This document shows positions 25,691 through 40,130 of a stretch of DNA of 64,000 nucleotides, piece by piece. The stretch spans positions 1,071,001-1,135,000 of the forward strand of contig NC_092575.1 of assembly GCF_037975245.1 (NCBI RefSeq), written 5' to 3'. A program made the position numbers and the translations under genes. Within the stretch, counting starts at the first letter, position 1. The number at the start of each line of letters is the position of its first letter. The notes under the pieces were generated by a model. It made no database searches. It saw only the letters and a program-made list of their open reading frames with translations, and had not been told where the DNA came from. Origin of the DNA: Apostichopus japonicus (Eukaryota > Echinodermata > Holothuroidea > Aspidochirotida > Stichopodidae).

Positions 25691-28600
25691 TAGATCGGAA
25701 AGGAAAAGGTGCCGAGCGATGGACTTTGAGAAAGAAAGAAAGATAACAAATAAAGTTTGGGAAAGTGACCATCTTCATTTTAAATAACTGAACATAAATT
25801 TGGGATTTCACAGACTTCTTTTCTGTGGCAAGACCAATGTTAGAGATGACAACCCAGAAATCACTAACAACTCTAGTGAGCGACACATGAGAAAGTAGAA
25901 AAGGTAGTTAAGTTAAACATCTCTGTATTCTATCAGTCCAGTTTGCAGCCTTACTGCAGAGTATACTTTTGCCTGTACATATATGCACTGCAGGGATTCT
26001 AAATACTCCAGAAAGCTTCACATTTGAATAAAATCTAAAATTAGAATTTTGGTAAACAAATTGTTGAAAGCACCGTCAGATCCATTTTGGTGAATTGATC
26101 TACTTAGCAGTGAGACAGCCAGTGGATACGTTCACTTTAAGAATGATGAATTAGTTCTGAAATGCACTGCTGACCCACATATTCAGATTCTTTTGTTTGT
26201 TTCGTTGAAGTACATTTCCATTTGATTATGAAACCTCTTCAAATAAATGCATTCAGTGAAAATGTCAGCCCTGTTTCGTCTCTCATCTTTCGTTTTGTCT
26301 TTTGTTTTGTTTTTTTTCTTCTCAGATATCCCTTGTGTGTTTTTTTCATTTGTTAAAATATTGAAACCCCCATCTATTATAGTGGAAGAATCTTGAGACC
26401 TTTTCAAATTTTGACATACTTTGCCCTTGTTACTAACTGATGTTGGATTAAGTTAGTATACATTGATTACCCTATATAGAAACAGTCCCTATGTGTGTTA
26501 ATGTAGAGACTGTAAAGGTTACCAATGTCCATTCCAGTAATTAATCGAGGGATGGTGACTTTCTCCGACATTTTTGTCATTTAGATATCGAGGGGAGAAT
26601 AAGATAGGTTAGATCAAAGCATGCATGGTTTTAAGAGTAGACAAATTTAGATTGAGAGAAAAGAGGAATTGGGGTGTGTGCTGTATCTACAAGTGGGTCA
26701 GTAGGGGGAGGGGCACAGTGCGGTAAATGGTACTGATGTGGTTAGATTTAGGTAGATTGGAGTGTGTTGATTGCAGACAGATATTGTATGTAAGTACTGT
26801 ATCAATTTTTAAATATCCAAATCAGGTCAGGTTTTACCATTTGTAATTACCCAAAATCAGGGTTAGTTTTTATTTGTTCAGTTAGGACTGAAATGTTATG
26901 GAACAAGCTATATAACTGATGATGCGTGCCGTATAGTCATATACCCTAGTTTTGTGGTTTCACGTCTACATTTTATCGTTTTAGAGACAACTGAGAATGA
27001 TCCAGCTCAGCTCATAATTTGTATTCTGAGAGAGCTTTTAAACCTCCCACATAGGACATTAAATATGTATATCCCTGTAAAGAGATCGAGAGGAGGAGTA
27101 TGTCCAATTGCATATTGCCTTACTCTCAATTTATTGGAAATGATTGGTTCCTTTGGCCTTGCATATTAGGATGTTGACTGCTACATACTGTACGTATGTT
27201 TTGTGTCCATACAACGTTGTCATCATTGTTACCATAGCAATTATATGAGACTGAATATGGCCTCATTACAGATAATATAGCCAGAGGCTAACTTAGAAGT
27301 GTTCTTGATGAAAGTTGGACTTAACACTTTACTACGGTGGACTTTACAGTAGATTATAAAAGGGTTGTAGGTCAGTGTGGTACCATCTACAGGGCTATTG
27401 ATCTATTGTAACAAGTATGTTGATGTGGATAGGCATGATGATATTGAATTCTAAATTGCTTTGTGATGAGAAATTGCCAGAAACAATATATTTCTGGAAA
27501 ACAAGATGTTTTAGATGTTTGAGACCAATTTATAAACAACCGTCTGACAGCCAACCCTACATACTGCAGTATCCACACACAACTTAGTTTACTCTACTTG
27601 TTACCTACAGTTCGTCCTCTATACATATATCTTTTCTATTAACCTCCTCCTCCTCCCTCCCCTCCCCCCACCCCACCCCCCCACTTTCCCTTTTCCTCAT
27701 TCTGCACTTAAATGTTCCCTTTGAAAGTTATACAAAAATAATATATCCAGACAAACCACTAAACCAGGTAAGGTTATTTTGTGTGGGTGTGTGTCATTGT
27801 CAAACTGCACCTTAAGCAAACACACAAATGTGTCTTCCTTTGTGCAGTTCTGTGTGTCCCAGTATGTTTCTTGAGTAAGAGCTGTCTGTACTGTGCAGTC
27901 ATTGTTCTCAAGTATCGGCCTATCTGTATGGGTCAAGGACGCACCTAACAATATCAAACTCGGAAATGTATACATATTTTATGTTCCAATTTTGTGCAGT
28001 TGCAAGTGTTTGCTCACACTGTCACACAACACAGTACACATAATACTGTGTATACAGTGTATGTTATGGTTCGTTGACATGTACTCTTTTAATTTACCTC
28101 CCCATATAAAAAAGAAACTTTGAGATCATATCTTTGATTAAAGTTATACCTTTTTAACTGTAGTTGATGAATAATGCATCGTTATTGAGGTTCCTTTGTT
28201 TGTAGCTACATGTACACGAAGGGAATGAATTCATTGTTGTATCGCCCACCAATTTTCCATTGCATTAATTGCCCTCAAAGGCCTCAATTTACCCTCAATA
28301 TTATTACTTTTATTGCTAGATGTTTGTCACCGCATGCAATTACTAAACTCTACCCACTTACAAATATAACCCATATGGCATGATGTGATGTGTTTCCTGT
28401 TAAGTGCATGCTACCTCCTGTGAGCTGTGTTGCCGAGTGCTTTTGTGTATGTGTGTGTGTATGTGTGTGTACAGTATATTGATGTATTGTACAGTACTGT
28501 ATTCATATTGTAACAGAAAGACAGTCTATGCAGGGATCACCTCAACAGTTATGCAATCATCTATACTGAGGCTATAAAGAGCATGTGTGGATGCAGTGTG

Positions 28601-31324
28601 TGTAAATATATGTAATAAGTATACACACAAATTGTAACAAAGATGGATTTGTTGTGGGTTTACCAAAAATATGCGGAATCTGTTTTAGTGTGAAAATGTG
28701 ATTTGTTGCTATCTCCTCCCAGCATTTTCAGATTCCTTCATCCTGCTAACTTCTCTTGCAACCCGATATATTGAGTGACAGAGTTAACAGCTTTTAGTGA
28801 TACAGTAGCTCATGGAACATTTACAACAATCATAAAAAACCTTCTCATGTAAAGAATGTGGTTGTTGGTTGATTTATCTCAAGTTTAAAAATTTAAAATG
28901 CAGATCAACAGATCAGTAGATCAGTTTAGGTATCAAGTTTAATGTATCAACTTTAAAGTATGTGTCAAACATCTACTTTGCTCAAAAAGAAAAGAAAAAA
29001 AGAAAATAAATTTCAACATTTCACTTGAATCTTACAAGATCTATAAATCTATGGATTTAATAAACAGGGAACCATGGGAACGTAACAGTCAGTGTTTGCA
29101 ATGATGATATCAGTTAAAGCTATAGTGTCCTTGTATTGTGTAGATGTTTGAGAACTATGAATTCTTTTTTCTCAAAGGGTACAGAAAATACTTAATATTT
29201 TCCAAACGTGCTGTATATACAGTATCTCTGTAAAATTTACCAACATGTAGCATTCATGCCTGTTTTGAATAGCAATATGTGTTGTGATAACAAACAAATC
29301 ACACCCCATATTTAACCATATATTTAACCAGTAACTACAACCTTATTTTGATGACTTCCCTGTGGCATTCAGGTTTATCATGAAATGCAATCCAGCTTCC
29401 TGAAATTGCTTCCCCTTTCCTCAAGGCATGTTTCAGTGTTCTAACAAAATGGAAGTTAATTTATGTTTGTTCTCCCTTTCTTATCTTTTCTGTTTGATGT
29501 TAGATGCTTCACTTTTGTCCTAAAGTAACAATTAATAATCTTTTACAGGGAGATTGAGGTTTCTTACCTTATTTGTAATTCTCATTCATTTGGTAATTAT
29601 GTAAACAAAGTCAGTGTCTTGTGATCTACCGTGAGTGTAAACTTGCAATGCACCGAGAAATTGATAGCTCATAACTGATGATGTCATAGTTATTAATACA
29701 ATGATGATGTCATCAAAACTGATAGTGTTTGGTGATTGGAATAACCATTTTCTAGCTGCACCAACAGATATTGCGGATGTTGAGGTATGAACTCCATTCC
29801 TCTCTTGCTTGCCTCATTTGAACATGATATACACATTCTGATCTACCTACTGTAGCTTACAGCAACAGGGATTGTTTAATTACCCATGATGCATAATTTC
29901 ATTCTCATTTGCCCATATACTGTATGCATACAATACATTTGCTTGGTGGTACACAGTCTAATGTACAGACATGTAACATTTATTTGGCCACATTTTTTAT
30001 GATGCTACCAATCAACTAACACATCAGGAGCCACTAGTGTCTACTTCGATACACCCCTTCTCCTCTCAGATAAACAGTTTTCCACATATTTATATTATAT
30101 TTTATTTAGAAATATAATTTACTTGGAATAAGGTACCAAACTTTTTATGCAAACTTAATCATATAGGCCCATTGCTTGTTACATTGTATTGGGATAGCAG
30201 AGTTGTATGCAATTGTGTACTATTTGTAATTACCTGTACCTGTACCTGTACTCACTGTAGTCAATTTGTGCTCATACTTGTACATTTTGGGAATGTAGTA
30301 ACTAGGCACCAGTGTAGTAATACCCATACTCTCACTGAGAACCTTGTACTCTTACTCAATAACGAGTGGAATTTTCACTTCTACTGGTCTTATTCATGTC
30401 CTGTAATTCGTAAAAATGCATCAAAATTGTCATTGTGACAGTTTACCAGCAGTTTCAACATAACATGCATTAACCCTGAGATATTTCCCATAGAGAGAGA
30501 GAGAGTGTGTATTAGTTGATAATATTTGGATGGTCCCATTGGAGGTAGTTGTTTCAAACTTGTTATCCGAGTATTAAAGCTATAAAACTGTATGATTATT
30601 ATCTTGTTATGACTCGATAATCAAACGTGGATGGGAAACCTCTCTCTCTCTTACTTCGACATGATGCACCTTTAATTACAGCCAGCTAAGTGGACTAAAA
30701 ACGTTTGTACCTTTGACCTTCACCACGGGGAAGCGGAGAAAACTGACAATGGATGAGATACCCTGTGAACGCAAACAAATGCACATCTGCAGTTAAGGAT
30801 GTCAATAAGCTGTTGGTAAACATGCTGGAACAGAGATATACCGAATGACATTCAACGTAAATCTAACACCAAGCAAAGTTCACTTTAAAGGCGCTTTTGT
30901 GTCTTCAGCATCTATCAGGTGATTTATACCATGTCGACTGATCTGCTCATATTATTTACTTTAGTTTTTAGAAACTATCGGGGTGGCTGTGTGAGTTAAA
31001 TGAGTCCTATTGCCTAGGTTGTTTGTGAAGTATATATAGTCTCAATAATACACTCTTAGCATTGAAATAAAGATTAGACATTTAAGGCAAAAAGCATGAA
31101 TATTTAACCAGTTAGAGAGGACAAACAGTACAGGATCATTTTTTTTAAAAGATATATGTCATTGGTTTTTCAGTTTATTTACCTTTCCATTGGAGAGGAT
31201 GTTTTTTCCACAATTTCTCCCCCTCTATGTCCAAGAAACGTTTATAGACCGAACAGAATTGAAGAACATCCCACCATTATCAATAAATGTAAAGTTGTGT
31301 AAATGATGTAACATCTAAGTAGTA
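25691..31324. other. giant intron, part 3
   Basis: No gene is supported. It contains a C/T-rich tract at about 27645-27700, a GT repeat at about 28440-28470, a GA repeat near 30495, and three tandem copies of cctgta near 30236. All open frames are below 95 residues and none has a recognisable domain. Confidence 0.45.
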
Positions 31325-31480
31325 CTGCACTCCTCTGTTACCTGTCTCTACTCTACTATCGCACCTTCCAACATACCTAGCCTAATATAACTTGTCACAT
31401 TTTAGCACTGTGCCCCCACCCCCTCCCCCTCCCACCCCATCCTCTTAACCCTTCCCTGGGTCATCGCCGATCATGTCTTC
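31325..31480. repeat. third copy of the dispersed C-rich repeat
   Basis: The run tcctctgttacctgtct... through acctagcctaatataac to ttagcactgtgcccccacc aligns by eye with 25548-25660. Its continuation (ccctgggtcatcgcc) resembles cagggtcaacgcc in the copy near 25475. A weaker relative may lie at about 47139-47260. Confidence 0.45.
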
Positions 31481-32819
31481 CATATCAGCCATTCATGACA
31501 TATAGAAGCCATTCATGACGCATAGAAGCCTATACTAGTGACACTCTCGCCTTCCTTTGAATAACATATTGTGCTATGTATTTTTAACCGTGCTTTGGAC
31601 TTCATTGTCTGGAAGAAGTCTTTCGTACATTTCCTAACGGGGGGGGGGGGGGGTGGGGTTGTCTTATTCTATCTAGTTCCCATTCCTTGATCCAATACTT
31701 GTAATAAACTAAGTTTTCTTTCCCGACAATCATAGTGTTTTTTCATTGCTCCCTGTTGACTACCTGCTTTCTGATGACCATACCACTCTCTCTCTCATGT
31801 CTGGAGAGAGTCTTAGTTTCCAGTCTGTAAAAATAATATATAACTATTCTAGGCAAACCTTCATGCCAACCAGTTCTTGCCTGACAATACCTACAATGTT
31901 TATTACTGGGGAGGCATCAGAATAATTAACTAGATAACAAACTTAAGCTATAAATTAGTTACAAAATGTTTGCTGTAGGCTATGAGTTTCATTTTAGGTA
32001 CAGTAGTGCTAGGTAAGTATTAGTGCTAATGCAATCTTTATGTTTAACCTCTGAAACCTCCACTGTGTACCTCGTTGATCTGATTAAGTACATTTTACTC
32101 TAGATCTGGGAGTCCTTCTTGGAAAGCAGTACCCATTAAGAATAAGGCTTTTGAACCCTGTGGTTTCCTTGTTATGAGAATGACACTGCACTTTTTCAGA
32201 TAGGTCAAAAATCAGACTAAACCAAAAGGGAAAGGAAGACATTTCAGGAGGGAAGTAGCAAGTATATCTTGTGGTGGGCGGTTAAGTTTAGTCTGAGGTA
32301 TTTTCTGATGATGTCAGTTATTACTAAGGGGGGGGGGGGGTAGCAGGGCATGACTGTTTTTTTTTGTAGGACTAGTTTCTATTGTTCTATCTACCACTGT
32401 TGGTATTCAGAGAAGGTGGTAAGTTTGTGGTTGGTAAAAGCACAAGGAGGTTGTTGATTAACAATTTGCACATTGGGAGTATTTTATTTACAGTTTAGTG
32501 GGAAGGAAGAGATATGGAATGGGTATTTAATAACTTTAAAGACAGTGTTTGAACTTTGTGGTTCAAAGGCAGTTGGCCCTATATTTATAAAGACTACAGA
32601 ATTAAAGGGTTGGAAGATTTACAAACAGATACTGTTCATTCACACTCTGTCTCTGCATATTAGAATGATATACAAGTTACAGTGCCCCAACATGTGGATA
32701 GAAACAGATTTGAATGACAATAAAGTAGTTGTAATAGGTCAGGTCAGTGATGATTATTAACAACCAATATATATGCTATAGAATCAACTAGTTGCAATGT
32801 TTTTTGTAGCCTTGTAGAG
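31481..32819. other. giant intron, stretch before the 18-bp satellite
   Basis: It includes a run of 15 G at 31639-31653 and 13 G at 32328-32340. The 95-residue frame at 32473-32760 has no domain. Nothing else is seen. Confidence 0.4.
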
Positions 32820-34290
32820 TACATGCATTGTACAGTATATGTATTGTACAGTATATATGCATTGTACAGTATGTATGTATTATATAGTATGTATGTATTA
32901 TACAGTATGTATGTATTATACAGTATGTATGTGTTATACAGTATGTATGTGTTGTACAGTATGTATGTATTATACAGTATGTATGTATTATACAGTATGT
33001 ATGTGTTATACAGTATGTATGTATTATACAGTATATGTATTATACAGTAGAATGTGTTATGCAGTACAGTATGTATGTATTATACAGTATGATACAGTAT
33101 GTTTGTGTTGTACAGTATGTATGTATTATGCAGTATGTATGTATGTATGTATTGTATAGTATGTATGTATTATACAGTATGTATGTATTATACAGTATGT
33201 ATGTGTTATACAGTATGTATGTATTATACAGTATATGTATTATACAGTAGAATGTGTTATGCAGTACAGTATGTATGTATCATATAGTATGATACAGTAT
33301 GTTTGTGTTGTACAGTATGTATATATTATACAGTATGTATGTATGTATGTATGTATTGTATAGTATGTATGTATTATACAGTATGTATGTATTATACAGT
33401 ATGTATGTGTTATACAGTATGTATGTATTATACAGTATATGTATTATACAGTAGAATGTGTTATGCAGTACAGTATACATGTATTATACAGTATGATACA
33501 GTATGTTTGTGTTGTACAGTATGTATGTATTATACAGTATGTATGTATGTATGTATGTATTGTATAGTATGTATGTATTATACAGTATGTATTGTATAGT
33601 ATGTATGTATTATACAGTATGTATGTATGTATGTATGTATGTATGTATGTATTATACAGTATATGTATTATACAGTAGAATGTGTTATGCAGTACAGTAT
33701 ACATGTATTATACAGTATGATACAGTATGTTTGTGTTGTACTGTATGTATGTATTATACAGTATGTATGTATGTATGTATTGTATAGTATGTATGTATTA
33801 TACAGTATGTATTGTATAGTATGTATGTATTATACAGTATGTATGTATGTATGTATTGTATAGTATGTATGTATTATACAGTATGTATTGTACAGTATGT
33901 ATTGTACAGAATGTATTATACAGTATGTATGTATCATACAGTATGATACAGTATGTTTGTGTTGTACAGTATGTATGTATTGTACAGTATGTATGTATGT
34001 ATTGTATAGGTTGTATGTATTATACAGTATGTATTGTATAGTATGTATGTATTATACAGTATGTATGTATGTATGTATTATACAGTATGTATTGTACAGT
34101 ATGTATTGTACAGAATGTATTATACAGTATGTATGTATTATACAGTATGATACAGTATGTTTGTGTTGTACAGTATGTATGTATTATACAGTATGTATGT
34201 ATGTATGTATTGTATAGTATGTATGTATTATACAGTATGTATGTATCATACAGTATGTGTGTATTGTACAGTATCCATGTATTGTATATT
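32820..34290. repeat. 18-bp satellite (TATACAG + GTAT runs) with higher-order periodicity
   Basis: The basic unit is 18 bp: tatacag followed by tatgtatgtat. Open frames across it read as repeated MYVLYS in three frames and are artefacts. Superimposed is a longer period. The marker gaatgtgttatgcag begins near 33050, 33250, 33454 and 33678, with variants at 33909 and 34114. A second marker, gatacagtatgtttgtg, starts at 33091, 33291, 33495, 33719, 33945 and 34149. This gives six higher-order copies of 200, 204, 224, 226 and 204 bp. Length differences come mainly from the number of GTAT steps. Confidence 0.9.
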
Positions 34291-37200
34291 TATATGCATC
34301 GTACCTAAATCATTTTAATTAAGCAACGTCTTTTGAAATTTGAAGTAAGAATTACTTGAAAATACATAAGCAGTATCTGTTGGGCTTGTGTGTTTTTTAT
34401 TCCAGGATTTTAACAGGTGCAGACTAAGGTTTTTAATACACAGTTCTGTCTCCCTATACTGATGCCAACTATTGGTTTGAACACAAACCTTGCATTGGTT
34501 TGTTTCATTTGGGATTTTTTTTTTAGAAAGCCTCAAGTCTAGCACGTCAGAAATAACAAAGAAGTCAAAACAAGATCAACATCATCACCAACAACAACAG
34601 CAATAAAGAAGCATCTAAAAAAAGGGGGAAAAAAGGAAAAAAAAAAGGAAAAAAAGAAAGCTGGATGATATTGTACAAGGACTATATATTTTTAACCACC
34701 CCTTTGCTTGGCCTCAATTCTCCAACAGCGGTAATTCACGTGGAAGCTGTTGCCCATATGGAAAGGACAGATTGCTAAATTGCAAGATAGCTTTAGGGCA
34801 ACTTGAAGCTCAGTCTGATGTGGAATTGCATACTGGTTGGTGAATTCCTCATAAGCAAAGAATTGTCCCTTGAAATTGAATAGGGGTACTCTACAGAAAG
34901 TTAGATTATAATCTATAGGAAAAGATTTATTTTGGGTTGACTTTGACAGTGTATTTCTCGTCTCCTGTCCTGTCATCGTTGCTTTAATGAGATCTGTTTT
35001 GAAATATGGTGGTCGTACGAGAATCGGACATTGCAAGTAATAGCTGTAACGTCGTCCTTGGTCGCTGAAATATTAACGTCACTAACAATTATGTGTGCTT
35101 TGTCAAAAGTGGCTGGTCTCTCTGATTAAACCTGAATAATCCTAATCTTCAGCTGTCAGAGACTTTGGATAGTCATAATGAAGTCCAATCATGTGATTTG
35201 GGTGACATGGTATCCCTCGGTGAGTCCAAGATAAACAACATCGGAGCGTCAAGAACGAATGTTTGCCCATGGCAAACTTTTGATGGCAGTCTAATAGCCG
35301 TAGACGACCAAATTCCTCGTTCGGACAACCAAAACCGGCTGTGGAGGTTGTCCGGAGGAGCACTAGTTTACGTCAAATTCAGAGATTGTATTGTAACTAA
35401 ATACCCCCCTCCCCACCCCAAACTAAGTAAAATAATTAATTGCTGATTACCTCCAGTGCTGGTATTCTATTCACCATCCTAAACATCTCTCCTACACTTC
35501 ACATCCTACAGTGACTTACTACACTGGTCATTGTTAATTTTGTTACATGTTTTGTCGGACAACCAAATCTGCTGTTCAGACAACCAAAACTTAACAAGGC
35601 TTCGTTGGCCTGTAACGACCAGAAAAGATCCTTAAAAATTGCCCTGTTGGCCGCCAGTACGATTGGGGGATCCTCAGACCTGTATTTGTGAGGTTTTTAC
35701 TGCAATTCCTGTTGGCACCTTTAATGCTGGAGACTGTGAACTTTGACCTCTGGCATAGCTTGTTATGGTTGTTGCTCTGGAGTCGATCAAGAGAGATAGG
35801 GAGGAGATATGGATGTTTAGAGTGGATACATTAATCCAGTCATCTTTAACCACTTCCTGAGCTCTTGAACCATTTCATAATACTTTTATACTTTAGAACA
35901 GGGACATCCCATTAATCACAATCTTTAGCAAGTAGCAGTTTTCAAAAACTTATAAAGTTTCTATCCAGTTCTGTTGAAGTACTACAGATTATAATATCTT
36001 CTTTTCACATCTTGTAGTTTCTGATAAGGTCCTCTTGTCATTGTTCCAAGTTTCCTTTTCTTGTATTTTCTACCTGCCATTGCAATCTGATAGCTGCTTG
36101 TGCCATCCATGACCTGTGTTTCCTTTGTTAATCATTAATAAACTTTTCATATCAACAATCAAAGTACATTAGGTAGTTGTTATAGTATAAGTTACTCTGA
36201 TGTTTCCTGGTGTATATTTTCCTCAGACTCCTTTAAAGTATTAATGTTAATGCCCTTTAACCTATTGAGATCTCAATAAACGCCTGTATACATGTTGCGT
36301 CCATGTTAATCATATTGTAGTCGCCAAGAAACCTAGTTTAATGTCAGTACATACTGAATATTCATAAAGTCATTCTCGCTTTTTCTCTTGATTAATTCGT
36401 AACTTAGATGTAATTCTCTTTCTTGTTCAGTTTAATTATAATTCATAGTCAAGTACTCTCCCTGGTGTATATTGTTATGAAGATGATGCTTGCTCCCCCA
36501 TTTCATATTTTCTCACAATTCTCACAACAAGACTTTATTATGTGCTAGAGGGGGCATCTTTATCAGATTTGCAGCACATTTCATGAACATTTGTCTTAGA
36601 ACTGCCAAACTTTACAATCGCTATCACCCAAGAGTGTGGTAGATTTTTTTTGAAAGATGTGTAAGATATATATAGTTTTAGTTAATCTACACCAATCGCA
36701 AACTGAAATGAAAAGCGCTGACTGAAAGTACCATATCATAGGAAGGTTGCAAATTAATTGAGTTATTTTCTTCATTACAAAAGCGATGAAATGAATATTG
36801 TCATGATCAGTTTGTTGTTGAAGTTGTTTATAGTTTGCTGCAAAAAAATTGTTGGTTTATGGATAGTGGGAAAGATACTTGGTTGTGATGATGTTGATGA
36901 AAAAGATGTTGGTTGTGGATATAGTCATGGATAGTATATCTGTCCAAGTTGTGCATAAACATAGATGATTGGTTCAGTTTGCATCGTACAACATAGAAAT
37001 CTTTTTATGCGACCATGGATTATAAATTAAGACAAGAAAATGGCCTCAGTGATATTATCACTCCTACTGTTCCAGTGCTTCAAATGCATATCCTTTCATC
37101 CCCTTTAGGCATGAAGACTGCAGTCAAAAACATTATTAACTTGTGTTCACGATTTTGTATATATTGAAGAGCTGAGTCATTTTGTTGAGAAGATCCCTGA

Positions 37201-40050
37201 GTAAGCCTCTCTACATAGCATTATTGCTGTTGACATTTTGTGTGGCAGATGAGTGTGTTAAAGGTGGCATTGTAGCCAAGAGAAGTTACAATGGCTGTTA
37301 GATTTAGCCTAATGTACTTCTCAGCAGCGAGGGGGAGGGGGGGGGGGTGGGCTGCAGAGAAGGAGAATGTCAGCTGTCAGCTGTTGTTTAATAATAGGCT
37401 TTAATTTTGTGAATATGTTTAAGTTATAACATGCTAGTGGCCTTGTTATTTGTGCTATGGTCTCGGTTGATTTTTTTTTCTTCTTGTCACCACTGTGTAG
37501 ATAAGAGGAAAGGTTATGATTTTGTTTTGTATAATTATTTTTAGTATTATTGTTTTTTATTCGAGTGTTATTTGGTGAAGTAAAACTTCAACTTAGTGGG
37601 AGTTGATTTAGTGTTATGTAGAATAATTGGAACAGTGGAAGATGGGTTCCTTCGATAGGTCGAGGCGCTTGGGTTACGAAAGAAATAAAAAGGATGCTCT
37701 CATTAACTATTTTTTGCTTTAATCTGGTGGTAATGTACAGATAATGTTAAGGGAAACATACTGTACGGTCTGTAAATGATCAATTAATTCGGCCAATGAA
37801 AAACTTAAAGCATTATGTTAAATTTTTGAGACAAAAACTTTACATAGTGCTCACGTAAAAGCGAAGCGATTTTTCAAAAATATTTCCAGTTTTCTCTTGA
37901 ACATGATGATACAATTACGGGTGTGGGTGACAATGTATATAGAATAAGGGTTCTCTTTAGGACTCCACTTTTAAACAATGAGGCCATTTATAGGTCCTCT
38001 CTGTAAAAAATTGTTATATTCTGTAATTAACATTTTTAAGAAGTCATGTCTAAAGAGGTTGTTTTCATTACAGGATCATCTGTGGGACTGTGGAGAGATA
38101 ACATATCATTCCCAGGTACTATCAAAACAGCTGGACATAATAGGTTAGGTTAGCAGGAGGGTAAGGCCTTCTGCCATGCAAATTACACTTTGAACAGAAT
38201 TTATATTGTAAATGCGATCCTTAAATGTCATAACAGATGTCCAAAATCATGAGATTTAGCCCTTTCAAAACAATCAGATATCACCAGGCTTCATTTTGTC
38301 AAGGATAAACAGTGCCAGTGTGATGAAGGGAATTACTCCTCTGTATAATTCAAAGTAGTGAAACTGTAGGATAGTCTGCTTGGCAACACTGAAGAACTAG
38401 GACAGTTTCTTGTTCAAGTCTTCCAAATCTACGAGTTTGTACTATTATGTGCTGGATCACGAAAACAAGCTTATACAATCTTGTTTGATCGTAGTAATAT
38501 CCTCCCGGGTGGGTGTTCATGAGTTGAAACGATGACTGACTGTGCCTTAAAATTAATCAAATTTTGAATTTTATGAGTAAAAATTTGCCAGGTTTGTGGT
38601 GAAGATATTTTTTCTGAGATTGGCTGGCATTCATGAACCAACTGCAAACAGCTGCTTCAAACCACTTTTATGAATCCTGTAGAACAAAACCCTAAAATAA
38701 TATGGCTGTAAAGAATTTGTAGCCAGTCTAAAAAATTGATTCCATGTGTCCTTTTTAAGCATTGGAAAAGAACAAAAAACACCACCCCAAAATGTCATGC
38801 TGACTGATGCGTTTTCATCATGTAAGGCTATACCTTTGTCACCCTTTAGTTTCATTCTTCACCGTTTGATTTTCAAGTATGTCCTGGTACTTTTGCAAGG
38901 AAAAGTCCTGGCAGTTGCAGAATTACTTTCCCCTTAACAACACAACAAGACATGATACCTATATATGTGAGTCATATTCAGGAGTGCTGGCTTGAATTGC
39001 ACAATGTAGCAACAACCATTGGTGATTGCTAACTTGAAAAGCAGTTGAAGAGACTCCCAGAGATTCCAATTTTGTTCAATCCCTCGTCACTCCTTTAATT
39101 TGCGGTTTAGAGAAACTTGGCACAATATGGCATTGCAGAAAACAAGTTGGGTCTGTTTTGTGTTGATAGCGTAGAGAGCTACGTAACTGTAGAGTCTCTT
39201 TGCGCCATTAATTTTCCTGGGGTTTACATTAGTAGGGAAATGAATGTGCAGAGGTCTCTGCATTGCTTGGCTTGGAGGCAACAGAAGACAAACAGCTGGC
39301 CCTGGGGGGAAGTAAGAAAGCTTTTCAGGTCTTAGAAAAGGAGCTTGCTGGATAATAAGTTGGTTTTAAATTTCAAAGATTAAAGGAGTGCAAGGGGCAT
39401 TTTGGTTTTAAAGGAGTTGAAGTCTAACCGAGGAGGAAGGAAGTGTTCGTTTTTACAAATTTGCTGTATAAATTTTTAAAGCTTACTCGAACGATGTGGT
39501 AACTGTGGCAGCATGTGTGTCAGGTAACGTACTAGTTTAGTTGGTAATTAAGCTTCATATTAAATGTAAACAAACTAATGAAGGTTATTTATATTCATAT
39601 TTAGTTTATCTTCCTCGACTATTTTTTTTATTTCTGTGTTTATATGATATTTAGCATTATGTTGAATTCTCGTCTTTGATTTCTTCTGCTATGTTCCCCG
39701 AAGTGCATTATTTATGAATGTAATTTCAGGATATGATTTGAAATGCTCTTGCAAGTTTTATTTGAATCATACATGCATGAGGGGAGACATGATGGAGGAC
39801 ATTTTGAAATCAACAGTCTGAAATTTTAGTTTCATATATAGTTATCTATATAACAATATTGAACCTGAAATACTACTATATGACTCTGATATAATTTGAG
39901 TAGTACTCATCTAGGGAGCTGTAATTTAAAACTTTAGGAGTATTCTTTTTCTTGTGTCATTTGTCATCACAAAATACCACTAACTTGATTTATTTAACCG
40001 CAAAATGGGTTGCTTGTCTCAACAGATCCCTCTTTGCATATATATGCTAA

Positions 40051-40130
40051 TAATTCAACGAACAATTGAAACGAATAATTCAACGAACAATTGAAGCAAA
40101 TAATTCAACGAATAAGCAAATAATTCAAAG
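40051..40130. repeat. 25-bp tandem repeat, about three copies
   Basis: taattcaacgaacaattg blocks occur at 40051-40075 and 40076-40100, followed by a shortened copy at 40101-40120 and a partial. Confidence 0.75.

Noticed and set aside
32823-34308. Overlapping 60-109 residue frames reading MYVLYS or YTVCMY repeats on both strands
   Set aside because: They are translations of the 18-bp satellite; a repeat unit that is a multiple of three keeps every frame open.
34692-35446. Frames at 34692-35036 (minus) and 35165-35446 (plus) considered as intronic genes
   Set aside because: No domain, no matching splice borders and no start context; the overlapping frame on the other strand at 35142-35363 is equally long.
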